Below the pieces are notes generated by a model. The model was not told the origin of the DNA, made no database searches, and was given only the letters and a program-made list of their open reading frames with translations. This document shows, one piece after another, positions 22,725 through 35,794 of a stretch of DNA of 64,000 nucleotides (positions are counted from its first letter, which is position 1; every line of letters begins with the position of its first letter). Source of the DNA: Valencia hispanica (lineage: Eukaryota; Chordata; Actinopteri; Cyprinodontiformes; Valenciidae); assembly GCA_963556495.2 (NCBI GenBank), contig OY747721.1, positions 31,480,349 to 31,544,348 on the forward strand, given 5' to 3'. A program made the translations under genes and the position numbers.

Positions 22725-23315
22725 TTAGGATTGTTGTCTTGTTGAAACATGGAATTCCCATGCTAGTCTGAAATATCCAACCTGTAACTATCTTCTTATC
22801 AACTCTGAGCAGCTTTTCCCTCCCTGTGGAAGAAAACAAATCTCACAGCATGATGCTGCCACAAACCCATTTTACAGTGGGCATGGTTTTCAAGGTGTTG
22901 TGCATTGGTAGGTTTGTTACTGCACAATAGACTTGCTGTGAATTTTCCACTTTGGTCTGTTTGACCAAGAGAAAGCCTCTTCTTCCTCATGTTTTGCATG
23001 TCATCGTTTTAGAACCTAAGGTGCTTTGATGAATATCGCAACTTTATCCCTGACCTGTCTGCTGTTTTCCTTGTGTCTTTATGCTTATGTTTGTTCACTA
23101 AGAAGCATCTGAGGCCATTACCAAACAGCTGTATTCATACGATTCATAAGATTAGGCGACTCATGAAGGTAAATGATTGCACTTGATTTGATTCAGATGT
23201 GTCAGAGTAAAGGGGGTTGAAAACAAATGTGCGCCACATACTTCATAAGTGTGCACTATTTGCTCTAGCCAATAAAATTCCCGTTAAAATATGTAAAATT
23301 CGTCTCCATGTCAAA
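22725..23315 (-). pseudogene. Tc1 transposase remnant
   Basis: Minus-strand Tc1 text survives in order: TTGTTGTCTTGTTGAAACAT, CTCACAGCATGATGCTGCCA (complement of the GGGSIM box), CACTTTGGTCTGTTTGACCA (complement of the WSDET region), and the N-terminal end with CTTTATCCCTGACCTGTCTG. Noncoding end sequence continues to about 23310. Multiple stops are present and neither terminal repeat is complete. Confidence 0.8.
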
Positions 23316-23319
23316 CTGT

Positions 23320-24240
23320 GTTAGTTTATAGTCAATAGTTTAGATTCTGTATTTTAAGGGATGTGTCCCAGGATGGGGATAGAAGATATAGAGGGGTAAA
23401 CTCCCCCCGTCCTCCGGTCCTTAAAAACATTACTCCTATCAGTTTTTTGAGACACACTTCTTTCTTGTAAAACACTAATTTTGCTAACTTTTAGATGATC
23501 ATAATAACGATTAAAACTACTGTTGTGAATCTGACAACAGTTGAGAGTGAAAAAATACCTTGTTATCTTTTTTTCCAGCTAAACCACTGGTCATATAGTA
23601 ACAAAATCAAACAACAATTGGCCATGTCATTAATTTAAACAGAACTTGGAGCATTCACAGGGGAAAATCAGATGATGTTTCACTGAAGTGGTCCCAATAA
23701 ACGCTGTAGCCCTTTGTTCACCCCTGGATGTGGGCTAGATTTGAAATGTCATTCTGAAGAGCCTCTAAGCTTATCTAAGATGCATTAAGGCGTACAGGAG
23801 TCCAATACTCAGTTTGCAAGGAGACCTTTAGGGAGTAATTAGAACATAAGATTGGATACAACGGTGGAAGACGTGCAAAATTTGTATTTTTTAATCTTAC
23901 ACATTCAATCCAAACGGCACTTTAATCATTCATTTGACCAGACTTAAATCTTTTCACTCCTAAATCAGTTATTTTTGTTGTTGCTAGAAATCCAGTTAAA
24001 GAGCACCATCTCAGGTTGGAACATTGTTTGTAAATTGAGTAGAACTGAGTCTACAGATCAGAACTCAAATGACATGCTTAAGAAGAGGTATTGGAAATGA
24101 AAATGTCTCTTTTGGTGTCCCTTAGCCCTGAGCCAGTTTGTAGTGTTGCTCTGTTAATTTAAACAAAATAACCAATTATTTCTATCACCTTCTTTTTCAA
24201 AGTCCAAAATGTACACACACTTATGTAGTATTTAGCACAA
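23320..24240. other. No supported gene
   Basis: AT-rich, with no recognised element. Confidence 0.5.
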
Positions 24241-24244
24241 ATTC

Positions 24245-24882
24245 CTTTACAGTGTACGACTAGAGGCGAAGGTTTTAGGTATTCGTCTACAAGCTTTGCT
24301 GCAATTTTAGCCCATTCCTCCATACAGAAGTGGAGAAACTAACTGAGTCAGGTTTCTGTAGGCCACCTTGCTCACACACACACCTTTACAGTTCTGCCCA
24401 CCATTTTTCTGTAGGAGTGGGAACAGAACGTTGTAATGGCCACTCCAAAACACTGACTTTATTGTCTTTGAGCAACTAATTTGTAACTATGCTACTATTT
24501 AGGTTCATTTCTGGGGGGGCATTGTCCATTTGGAAAACACATTTGTGCCCTCCCTGATGTCTTCACATGATACCATCAACTGGTGTGCACAAGTCCAACC
24601 TGCAGCAAAACATCTGCACAAAACTTTGTTTCAAATCCTATACTTCTAAGTTGGGTTAGTATTCTCAGGCTTGCAAGTCTTGCCAATTTCCCTCGAAATG
24701 TAGAGATGGTCATGAAGGCCAGGGACCTTTCTTTCTATGACTGGTTTCGCTGTAAAAGATGACACTCTATCCTAGATTTCCACCAGCATCTTGACAAAGT
24801 TTGTTGGTTTTGTTCTAGGGTTGATGTATGCATTCTGCACATGAACAAGTTCATCTCTGGGACAAGGAACCTGTGACCTTCA
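24245..24882 (-). pseudogene. Sleeping Beauty-group Tc1 remnant
   Basis: The plus strand reads as the complement of a Tc1 coding region of the Sleeping Beauty group. Landmarks are CCATTCCTCCATACAGAAGT, GTAATGGCCACTCCAAAACA, CATTGTCCATTTGGAAAACA, GCTTGCAAGTCTTGCCAATT and ATGGTCATGAAGGCCAGGGA. Substitutions and gaps are heavy, so no frame survives. The right side is cut by the repeat that starts at 24883. Confidence 0.7.
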
Positions 24883-25075
24883 TCAGAATCAGAATCAGAA
24901 TCAGCTTTAATGGCCAAGTATGACACATACAATGAATTTGACTCCGGCAACTTTTCTCTCCAGTACAGAACTTGAATAAGTGAAATAAAGAAATAAATAC
25001 AAATAAATAATAAAGGATAATATATACACCAATGGCTGGACATTCTCGAAGTGTTTATACTTTTGCATGCAACTG
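24883..25075. repeat. Fish dispersed repeat beginning with (AGAATC)n
   Basis: CAGAATCAGAATCAGAATCA leads into GCTTTAATGGCCAAGTATGA and AATGAATTTGACTCCGGCAA, a dispersed sequence that I recognise from many fish genomes. At 25035-25075 Tc1-like end text resumes (GTGTTTATACTTTTGCATGC), so this repeat probably inserted into the neighbouring Tc1 copy. Confidence 0.5.
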
Positions 25076-25079
25076 TTTG

Positions 25080-26670
25080 AATATATGAACATCTAGAGGC
25101 AGATGTCTGATGGCTAGTTTCTTTTGAATGTCCAGTCATGTTACACAAACAGCAGTGTGTTTGAAGTGTTGCTTCACTCAATTAAAGTTTTGTCTGAAAT
25201 GGGGTATGGAAACACAAGATAGGCTACCATGCATACTCAAAATGAAGGCAATTCAGAGTCATAAATCGACCTAATATGGATGTTTTTAAGCAGGGAGGAA
25301 GCTAAGTACCTTGAGCATACCTCAACTCCGCATAGAAATGCTCCAGCCTCTCAATATGTCATTATCAACAATTTGGGAGACATGCTGTTATTGCCACTGA
25401 CAGTGATGATTGCAGCAGGAAGGAACCGAATGTCAGATCTGCATTATGCAAACCAGCGTGGTGGCGGCAGGCAGTGTGCTTTGCATCCTTTCCAGTAGTT
25501 GGATATGAATGCAAGTGTGAGGACGCTAAGTGTTCCCCTCTGGGTAATTATCTTGCAGGAAATTGGACATGAAATCTTTGGGTAATCATGGATCTAAAGT
25601 GTAGATGGAGCCGACAGTAGTGAAGCAAATTGCAGCAAGTGATTCCAATTACTGTTTATGGAATGCAGCTGTCTGAACTGCATGTCTTGGTGAGTGGAAC
25701 TCTCAGGCTTACATTAAAGATCCAAGCTTTCCATGTCTGTATAACACCGGAGCTGTATTTTAATGTTTTCTTCATGCTTGGATTGACAAGTCAAGTTATA
25801 TTCTAAAAAGCTCTTGTTAAGCCTTGTTTTTAGCAGAGATTGGAAGTTTCTAGGTGTATATTCTGAGGTCAGTGAATTGGACGTTGGTTGTCAGTTTTTC
25901 CTCTGTGGGTTAACTCATGTTCCCTTTTTGTTCTGATGTCATAACAAAACGATAACTCGCCTCTATGGATTTACACAAAAACAAGCTTAATGTTTGCTTT
26001 CAGTCGTGCACAAACCCTGTTATCTGTGTTTATTTACGTACACTGAATTGATTCATCCATGTTACAGCCAGCGGTCATGCATTGGATAAGCTTTCGACCC
26101 AAAACATTTGGATTTAATTATCATGGGGATATGATATCCAAACAATCTGCTTTCTCCCATTAATAACATGATTGCGGCATTGTAGTGCAAACTGAGGCTT
26201 TGTCTTTTTATATAGCTTCACGGATTTGGACCTTGTAAGCTTACTATTATGGGTATTGGGCAAAATGCAATTTAGAATAATGACACAGTTTATTTTCTGG
26301 AGTTTTAAAGGGATCCCAGTGAGGAAGTGTTCTGCTTCCACAGCCTGCAGGATTACAGCTAAAAACATAAATAACACCCATGTGACTTTTCCAGATATAA
26401 AGTATCCTCTCTTGTTTTGCTCCTTTGCATGACAGCACGGTCAAAATGAGGAAAAGGAAACTGGAAGGAGCTTATAGTGTCACTGATAACTATAATCCTG
26501 TACATTGAGGAAACATAGGACCACAGCAGAGTGTTGCTTCACAGATAAGCAATAGAGAACCAGAAGTGCTATTAATAAAGTTGACTGCAGCATCCTTGGT
26601 GAAGTGTTTTCTCACTCTCCATGGCCAGTTTCAAATTATTTTCATTTTGTCACTTGACTTACTTGAAGTT
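25080..26670. other. No supported gene
   Basis: Short frames only. The overlapping frames around 26114-26444 lie on both strands and have no motif. Confidence 0.5.
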
Positions 26671-26674
26671 TAGA

Positions 26675-27814
26675 CTTTGTCTCTACTGGTTTTGCACACT
26701 TACCGGTGGATACTGACCTTGTTTTCCCCCCGTTCTTTGCAAAGACAGATCAAACTCAGTCACAATGGATGAAGGGCATCTGTGAACATTTCCAAGTCTT
26801 GCCACATATTTTAAATTACATAGACTGGGAAAGGTCTAACTGATGGTTATGTTATAATCTGAGCAGTTTCATTATAGCACTGACTGTGTATTTTAGGTTG
26901 TTGCTCTTCTGGAAGGTAAACCTCCACCAAAGCCTTAGACAGGTTCTCTTCCAGAATTGCCCTGTATTTAGCTCCATCCATATTCTCATCAACTCTCACC
27001 TGTTTCCCTTTTCTCTGCTACAGAAAACTTTCCCCACAGATTGATGCTAAGGTGAAGTTGTTCAGGGTGTGTAGGGTTGGGTTCTTACAACACAGTACTG
27101 TGCATATAGGCCCAAAAGTTTTAGTCTCATCTTCCATATATTTGATGTACACAGCTTGTGGCAAACAGCAAATGGGACTTCTTATGCCTTTCTTAAACAA
27201 TACCACTTACCACTCGTCCATACAAACCAAATTTGTAAATTGCATGACGTACTAGGAGTTTTGTCGACAGATTTGTGGATCTCCGCAGGTTCTTCATACT
27301 TACAGTGGGCTTCTTGGCGGCTTCTCTGATTAATGTTCTCCTTGCGTTTTCTGTCAGTTTAGATGCCATGTTTTGGTAGGTTTGCAATTGTGCCACAATC
27401 TTTCCATTTTCAGATGATGGATTGAATAGTGCTCTGTGGGATGTGCAAAACTTGGGGTGTGGTTCTATAGCTTTATCTCTGAACACTCTGCTATGCTTCA
27501 TGATGTTGTTTGATCTCCAATGTTCTCTAACCAACCTAGCTATGCTGTATTTATACTGACAATAAGCTGCACAAGTAAAATCTACTATATTTTAAATGAT
27601 TATACTGGATTTTATCTAGATGTGTCAGATTAAAGGGCCCGGAATTTAAATGCATGACACTTTTTTAGGTTTGTTTTGATTCATTTTAAAGACTATGTAT
27701 ACTTTTTCCTCCTATTCACAAAGATGCATTACTACTGGCGGACAATCACATTAAATCATTCAAGTTTGTGTTTGTAATGTGACAAAACCTCAAAGAGTTA
27801 AATGGGTATGAATA
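26675..27814 (-). pseudogene. Degenerate Tc1 copy related to the element at 91-1718
   Basis: The order of sequence follows the intact element at 91-1718. It runs TCTCTACTGGTTTTGCACAC (C-terminal side), CTGGAAGGTAAACCTCC, GCCCTGTATTTAGCTCCATC, CAAACAGCAAATGGGACTTC and GTGGATCTCCGCAGGTTC, to the start region at about 27503. The best surviving frame (27193-27534) carries ENARRTLIREAAKKPTVSMK. Stops and gaps disable it. Terminal-repeat text continues to 27814, where a hAT element interrupts it, and appears to resume at 28785-28799. Confidence 0.85.
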
Positions 27815-27815
27815 C

Positions 27816-28776
27816 CAGTGGCATCTCTGGCATGATAAGTTAGGTGGGGCACAGCAACTCAACACCTATAACTGCAACTAATTCTTCTGTGATGCGTAGA
27901 ATCTGACTTTGATCAATAATAATGATTGCTATTTTATGTGATTAATTTAATGTTGATTACATATTAAATGAACCACATACAATAGCACACATCTACTCAC
28001 TACAAAGGCTATTTTATGTAAATGTAATTGAAGAATGAAAACTTTTTTATAGCCTACATAAAACTAAAAATAAAGGGTCACTCACCAGTGTGAAAAATGG
28101 AGATCTTACATCTGGGCAAACTTTTCAATAACTGTATAATCTTTCAAATAATCCCCATTAAATGTATAATCTCTTAAAATTCTTATGATATTAAAATCAA
28201 CTGGCTGGTGACGTCCCATATATTTCATCTCGTGCTAAATTTAGACTTCATCAAAAAATCTACTTGATTCTTTTTTCTTTGTCTTGGTAGCTAGCAAGGA
28301 TATTAGATTTTAGTGAGTTTTAATGAGTTATGCTGGGTTGCATCTTCTTCTTCTAATCAATTTCGGGCAGACTGCACGCCAGATGGCGCATTGCTGCCTT
28401 TCTCTATTGAGGAAGGTAGCAGGATCTCAGCTTGGGGCCGTGGCATTTGTGCCCCTCGGTTGACTACTGAGCACACAATGCGCATGCGCACTATGATTTT
28501 AGATTTTTATCATTTAAGCAAACCTTAAGGGCCCGCCTCAAATTGCTGCTTCGAGAGGATTTAGCCTACTGAGCTTGTCAGTATTCTGGCAAAGACTGAG
28601 ATAGTTATACACAGATGTTTATAACAGAATATTTTTGGTAACATAATCAGTCTTTATATAAAATTACTCTGTAAAGAATGATCCTGTTCTACTGATTAAT
28701 TTAAGCATGCCGTGCATAGAGCTCCACAGCGACATCTGTAGGGGCCCCACCTGCCCCTAGTTCAGAGACGCCACAG
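27816..28776. mobile_element. hAT-type non-autonomous element with 8-bp target duplication
   Basis: The ends are inverted: CAGTGGCATCTCTGG at 27816, and CAGAGACGCCACAG ending at 28776 (complement CTGTGGCGTCTCTG). Sub-terminal similarity extends to about 36 bp (AGGTGGGGC on both arms). Flanking octamers are ATGAATAC (27808-27815) and ATGGATAC (28777-28784), seven of eight matching, as expected for hAT. The 961-bp body has no transposase, so it depended on an autonomous relative. It sits inside the terminal repeat of a dead Tc1 copy and is therefore younger than that copy. Confidence 0.85.
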
Positions 28777-28799
28777 ATGGATACGTTTCAGGGATGTGT

Positions 28800-31375
28800 A
28801 GATGACTAAATTTGTTATAACGTGAACTTGTAGTAGAGTTCACATTTTAATCATATAAAGTCTTTTTAAATTTTTATGCATCAGATCCCTCTACACAACA
28901 ATCGAAACATGTGGTTTTCATCTTTGTTTTGTATTTTAATATTTTCCTTCTCTTTTATTGTTTCAGCTCAGATCTTGTATTTTCAGTTCCTTCCCTTTTG
29001 TTTGGTTTCTTTGTTTGTTCTTGTACTTTTATTCTTTGTATATTTCCGTTTTTTCTTGTATTCCATTTGTGCATTTTCTTAGATAATTTCTAGCCTTCTC
29101 CCCTTGTTTATTTTCTATTCGCTCCTCAGCTCCTCATGTTCTTTAGTCTCCAATGTGTGCTTGACTGTCTCTTATCTGATTTCAGTAGGATTCAGTATCA
29201 GTGACTCCACAAAACTGTTTGATTTTATATTTTCAACATTGATGTTCTTTTTTTTAATACTTTTGCTACGCTTTTCTCACACTAATTGAACACCGATGAC
29301 TCTTTCTTTAAGTTTTAATACTTATTCAAAACCAGTGATGTCATGTCATGTACAGTATAGTATTTTTGGTAAATGCATCTGTCTTTTTTCCGGGGTTTTT
29401 TTTTTTCAAATGTGTGGTGAAAAAGTGCAGATAAAAGCATCATAGTGTTGAGTTTCACTAGGAGGGGAATCATTCACATGGCAGAGGACAAATAATTTAA
29501 AAAGACTTGGATGTACTGTCAGTATTTAGGGGCATAAGCTGAGTGCTGTGCTCATATTACAAACAGTTCCTTTGATCAGTGTCGGTGTGGCTTGTTGGTC
29601 ACCTTAACCTGCTAACTAACCTAACATCAGCATCTTATTTATTGTGCTGTTGACTCTTTCATGGATATTTAACTCTAACAATGTAGTTTAGCTGTTGAGT
29701 ACTATTTTGAATGACCGTTCTAACATTTGGTTGCTGTTTGCTAAAAGGCCCTGAGGGGTGTCTTGCTATCTCTCAGTAATAAAGCTCTCTGGTTTCTCCT
29801 ATTCTCCTAACACTCATATGTTGTGATGTTTCCGTTCTCTTCTTGGCTGGCAGCAGCCTGTTCAGTATGCTGTGTCACAGATAAGCATTACCAGGCCCGG
29901 CATGCAAACAACATGGCAGTGACGTACTGTACTTTATGGATAGTCTTATCAAAATGCAGTCTGTAATAGAAAGGGAATTGTGCACATGGACACATGATGC
30001 AACGCTCACCATTCATACAACAATTTTTTTTAAAGAATACATTTAAACCAATTGGTTAGATATAAAGTTTACAGATATCCCATATAAATATATACATAAT
30101 CTTCTATTGAGTTTTGCTTCCAAAAAGCCAGACTTTCTTGTAATCCTCTATTCATTTATGAGTTGTTTTAAATAGTTCTTCTAGTTTTAGGACTTTTAAG
30201 CTTTTTAAGTACATGTTGATACACCAATTATTTTTATCAGCAGGTATGTATTTTCATTACTTAACACTGATCTGTGATTATTTTGCAAGCACAAAAGGTA
30301 GTTAAGCTCAATTTCCTAAATAATTACTTTATTGTGTCTCTAGGTAGTACTTTTACTCGTAGCCTACCACAATCACACAACATTAAATTGGTTAATAACC
30401 GTGAATTACACCTTGGTAGCAACAAAGCGATTTCAAAAGAACGGTGTGGTGCAAACTTAAAGTATTTATTTCCAAATTCAGTCACGTTACCACCACAAAC
30501 TTCAGTGTTTTTATTACTTTTTTTAATGTGATAGAGCAACGCAAAGTAATGCATAATTGTGAATTTGAAGTAAAATGAAGCATACCCTAAAATAAACTCC
30601 AATGCAATCAATTGCCTCGAGAAAAGACTTAATTAGTGTAATTTAATCTCAGAACAAATTCAGCTGTTCTGTGAAGGCCTCAGAGGTTTCAGAGAGCATT
30701 GGAGAACAAACAGTATCATGAAAACCTGGGAAAGCTGTGGAGAAGTTAAAGGAGAACATTAAAGATGTTTCCTCACTGTTTATTTCACCACAGCAGAAAT
30801 TTTGCTTTGTTGCTTGTTTTGTTGAAAACATGCCAAAATGTTGTGCTTTTGAGCTTTGTGGAAACATTAAAGAATGTACATGTACTGATCACCATCTGCT
30901 ACATCTCCTGATGCCAAAGGAGCAGCTTTCCACTTCCAGTGTCTGTGCCAGTTTTGGCTCAGAGATGCATCTCAAAAATCCCTGTTATGCAGACAAACAT
31001 GCAGGTGTAAGAAGTCTCTCTTGCTCACATAGGAATGAATATCAAGCAGGAAGGAACAACAGAGCAGGTTGACTCAGAGCCGCATTAGCAGAAAAAAGCA
31101 GCGCTGTGCTCTTAACTTCCCCGGGTAAAAGTGATGTTATCTTGCAGATTTGTTTACAGTTGCTTCATATAAGTTTATTATAACTGAAAAACTAAAGGCA
31201 ATAATCATTCTCAGCCAGTTATGTTACATTTACAGTAATAATTGACAGAATTTAGAAGCATGCGGTAAACACATGCGACGCACCAAGCGATAACATATTT
31301 GATTACATAAGCATGTGATGGCAAAAAAGTATCTGATTGTTTTAGTGTCAGCCTTATTAAGTCAGGAATACACGA
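28800..31375. other. No supported gene
   Basis: AT-rich. The T-rich frames at 28876-29289 translate to hydrophobic low-complexity sequence and are not convincing. The 111-codon frame at 30737-31072 has several Cys but no ordered motif. Confidence 0.5.
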
Positions 31376-31379
31376 GTCA

Positions 31380-32040
31380 TTGAACAGAGGCACATAGTGC
31401 CGAAATAGCCCCTTTAATCAGAGGAGCAACTAGGAAACCCATGGTAACTCTAGAGGAGATCCGCAGCCCATTAGAAGGTGGCAGTTGTGGCAGGTACGTT
31501 GGTTGTGGCCACAACTCACTTAGGGAAAACATCAAACACCTGGAATAAAGGGCTGTCATCAATTTTGTAATCAAAACTCAGGTTTCCGACCTACGTCCAA
31601 AATTACATTTGGCTAGAAAACAAACTATGAGGCTGAACATACCATCCCAACCTTAAAAATTCTGGTGGCAGTATGATGCTGTGGGGATGCTTATGTTCAG
31701 ATGAAACAGTGAAGCTGGTCATAGTTTCTGGAAAGCCTGATTGAGTGGAATACAGAACAATATGGAAGAAAGTCTGTCATGGGCTGCAAAAGACTTGAGA
31801 CTGGGCCAGATGCTTACTTTTCAGCAGAATGAGAACCATGAAAGACACATTGTAGTGTTTTAGATCAAAGCATTTCCATGTGGGTATATCTTATTACAAA
31901 TATTGGGCAAAAAAATCCAGTCTATAGATGTGCAAAGCTGGTAGAAACATACCCCTGAAAAACGTGGTACTGCAATTGCAGTGAAAGGTGGTTCTACAAT
32001 ATTCCTTGACCCAGGGGGGCTGAGACAAAGAAACAGATCA
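31380..32040 (+). pseudogene. Tc1 transposase remnant, plus strand
   Basis: Plus-strand Tc1 text runs from CCCATGGTAACTCTAGAGGA through GGTGGCAGTATGATGCTGTG (GGSMML box, about 31662-31681) and AGACTTGAGACTGGGCCAGA. It ends with AGATGTGCAAAGCTGGTAGA and GCAGTGAAAGGTGGTTCTAC near 32000. A deletion removes part of the middle and stops are frequent. The relation is to the 91-1718 family group. Confidence 0.85.
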
Positions 32041-32044
32041 TATT

Positions 32045-35000
32045 TTCTAATGAGGGGGTTTTAGGATAGTATTTCATGTGTAGCAAGGCATGATTAGTCT
32101 ACTGGTAACTTATCTTTAAAGTAATAGATTTCAAAAATGTCATCTCATCTTCACTTAAACCATGTTCATTAAGGCCACATTCTAAACAAAAAGTTGTATT
32201 TTGTCCAAAACACAAATGTCTGTGTTGAAATTCCAGGCAAATTATCTGTCAGGCTGTGCAAAGCATACAAATGATGTTCCTTTTGGCTTTTCATACATCT
32301 AGTATTCAACCACAACTGTTCATGAAGATCCCTGTCAACCTCTTTCACTTGCATATGACCTATTCTTACATCGCTTTGGTGTGGACTGCTTTCGATTGTG
32401 TCTCTATCTTCTGTTTGTCATGACACTGAATGGAAGGCGATAATAAACATGTGAGTACTGTTTTCTAAATCAAAGTGGAGATCACCAAAATATTTCTTAT
32501 TGTTTGCATAAAACAGACTGTTACATTTGAAATGTGAGGACTGATCAGCATTGATTTTAAGAAGAATAAATGTAATAATTTTTTTTTCCTGGTTTGTTGA
32601 GCCTAAATCTTGTGTTTTATGCAGACTGCCAATATTTCTTTTTCATAATTAGCACCAAACATTAGGTCAACTTTAGGTTTGCTTGTAACCTGGAAATATT
32701 TGACCATCTTCACAGACATTAGCCCAATGACCCATTGTACTATTAGTTGTAGAAACATTTCCTTTTCAAATGATGGACCGGAAAAGCTAAAGAATTTACA
32801 AACCTAGCTGCAACTTTAATCAATCAATGAATCAAAAAAATGCCCTGTCCATTACCCAAGATCCATGTAGCATAAAGTACTTTTCTCAGTCAAACAGAGG
32901 TAATGGACTTCCGTCAGTTTCCCGCCCTCTATTTCTCCTCTCAGTGACAGGATGCCACACATACTCGCTGCATGTCTCTAATGTGATCGTGCATTATTAG
33001 TTCCCACATGTGTCCAATTAGACTTCCAGCTGAGTGAGTTGGCAAACACATCCTACATCATTTGTGCTGCTGAAATGCACCATATGGGCTTCTTGTGATG
33101 TCTAATTAGATTCTAAGACAAAGGTAATTACAATAATAAGTAATATGTTTAGATTAGTCAAAAATCAGTCCAGATGAGGACCATGTGTTTTGATCTTAGA
33201 GTTTGCTTTTCTTACTTTGCATGGTATTTCTAAGACCTTCTGTCAATGCTATGTCATATCTTTCATGTAAATGTTGAACTTTGAGAGCGCTTGCACTCAC
33301 CGAGAGCCACATCGCTCTTCTTTCTTCTATACGTATTATAAATTCAAAGTGCAATAAAAATGCATTGTCCAATGTAAAGCAGGCAGCAGCTGGAAGAAAT
33401 GAAACAGTAACAGTATTGTACAGTTTATTAGCTAAAAGGTTGCTAAGCGAGACAAGGCATTTAGATCTCTTATTGACTGAGAACCTTATCAAGGAAATTG
33501 TGCTTTACATATCTGATATGTTGAGTGCATTCATTAGAAAATGCTCCTGCACCAGTTAAATTGAAAAAAGGAGAACAAAGAATAATCTTCAATTCACTTT
33601 AGACCGACATTAAATACAGGGCTAGCACCAGCCATTTGGGCAAGTGCTTTGTGGTCCCCCTCCCTGCTGGAAATGAACATTTTTTTGTCAATGGGTTTCT
33701 CTTAATCTGGAGGTGGAAAGATTGCGGCTCGCAAAACAACATAAGACCCTCTTACAAAGAATAAAAAATGGACAAGACATAGATGGTTATTCCTGGGTCA
33801 TTGTGCCTGTGTATAGGAACCATGGTTGGAGAGTGGTGGATGCAATAGACGGGGATTAATAAAGTGGGACTGATGTGGGTTTCTCATCAAGGCTATGTCC
33901 CCCTCACAACAACCTTGTCATTCTGGTGGGGCCTCTTGTTTCTTCGTCCTAGCATCTTAGGGAGTCCTGTTTGATTGTGGCTAGAACTCCAGGGCGATAG
34001 GAAGTCTGTGTTTTCGAAGTATTTGTTTATGTCTGCAACAAAAGTGAAGATATCTTTATGAGACAGAAAATAGGTCATTTTGATTTGGCATGTACTAAGA
34101 AAGTAGTATCATCATAGTACCACTATAGGCTGTCCATTACTACAGGACCAAGACTTGTCCAATGCTTTAATAAGCTTGTTGTGGATTCTGACCTTGAGTC
34201 TCCTGCTTTTCTTTTGCTCTTTCTTTTCTTAATTTTAATGAAATCACCAATGTTGTGGTTCTTTGAGCTTACAGTTTAACCACTTTTTCAATTTGTATTG
34301 CCTCTCTCAGCAATGCAGAATCAGCCAGTGAGGCTGATTTATGTAATGAAAAGCATATTTAGCGTAATGATTAAATAGCCCCAACATTGCTTTTGTCTTT
34401 ACGTAACAGTAAATCAATGTGATGTTGTTGACGTTTCACTCTAATGCACTTGTTCTTGTAATTGGTTCCAATATGCTGTCATGGGAATGTGCCCAACCAT
34501 CTGGCCACAGTTAAATGACTTACAATGATCACTATCACATATGCTACAAATAAACATATATATATATATATTTAAATATACAGTTTACAATTGGATATAG
34601 TGCTTAGATCAGATTAGGAAACTTATGAAGACAACAGCTACAAGCTATTTTTTTCAATAACTTTTTTTCTGCCTCGGCAGAACATTGCTCAACACGCTTG
34701 ATTAGACTTGGTGTTTTCATGCAACCTTTTCTAAAGAATGTAATGAGCTCACGCATCAGGCAGCTGTTCTCAATCTATATTTGTTGATGTGAAATCCCAT
34801 TAGTTTTCTAATTGCATTTGCATAAACTTTTCTCCATTTCATATTTACTTCGCTAAATTGGTTTTCATACAGAATTTATCTACAGTGGCCCTCAAGTGTT
34901 TGCACATGTTTGCTGTGATTACTGTTTGGCAGATGCAACAACATGGACGATCACATACTGTGCTCAGAGCCAGACATACGTGTGCAAACAAAATATCAAC

Positions 35001-35610
35001 AGCATCCCACCTTAAACATCTTGCATTCCGCATCAATGACTAGCCCACAGTAAACAAACATTTATCTGCTTCACTGGCGAAGCAAAAGTGCAGTGTTGCC
35101 GCTTGTTTGGTGGATAGCCTCGCTTGATGTAAACAGATTATTGAACTCTGTTTAACAAGAGGTATGATTTGGACATGTTGAGAGGAGTTTTCTCCTTCCA
35201 GACACATAGGTACTCACAGTTTAGAGTATTAGAATTTCTGTGGTTTGGCTGGCTTTCACAGGGAGAGCCAGAAAACAAGTTAGCTGTTTAAATAGCAGCA
35301 ACTAACATCCAATAGGAAACTATGTGGCTGCATGCATTGTGGGGACCTATTATCAATTTCTTATACATATACCTTAACATAGATGATGGCATTTGCTTTA
35401 TTGGGTTTAAAGCAAATAAATTGAAATTGATCAACTGTTAACCCCAGCACATTCATGCTAATTGTGGATACATGTGAGCGCTAGGAAGAGGGATTATTGG
35501 TGTTCACTTCAACCGGCTGTTAAACTTTACAATCTATGTGTTGCTTATTTTCTGCCTTATTTTTTTAATTTTATTTTTATTTTGCACAAATGTTGCATAT
35601 GCTTTGGCTG
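32045..35610. other. No supported gene
   Basis: No recognisable element apart from a short TA run at 34557-34573. Frames at 33196-33559 are open on both strands at the same place and lack motifs. Confidence 0.5.
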
Positions 35611-35614
35611 CACA

Positions 35615-35790
35615 TCGAACATGGCAATCTCCTGTTCCACCAGATCCCCAAAAGTGCACTGTTGGATTAAAATCTGGTGGTTGTGAAGGTGACTGGTGTA
35701 CAGTGAACTCATCATTTTTAAGGAACCAGTTTGTGATACCTGCTGGACATAACCATCAAAAGATTGGTACGCTGGGTATAGCTACATTTT
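35615..35790 (-). pseudogene. Fragment of another Tc1 family
   Basis: GCACTGTTGGATTAAAATCT, GGTGGTTGTGAAGGTGACTG, GTACAGTGAACTCATCATTT and GGAACCAGTTTGTGATACCT match, as complement, the mid-region of a fish Tc1 family distinct from the others in this window. Only about 170 bp survive. The overlapping 182-codon plus-strand frame is an accident of this fragment and its T-rich upstream flank. Confidence 0.65.
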
Positions 35791-35794
35791 TCCA

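Noticed and set aside
24735..25181. 148-codon minus-strand frame
   Set aside because: It runs through a Tc1 remnant and a dispersed repeat and is a chance joining of both.
28876..29289. T-rich frames predicting several hydrophobic segments
   Set aside because: Low-complexity T-rich DNA gives Phe/Leu/Ile frames. No start context or homologous pattern.
33196..33559. Overlapping frames open on both strands (98 and 92 codons)
   Set aside because: Mirror-image openness reflects base composition. No motif on either strand.
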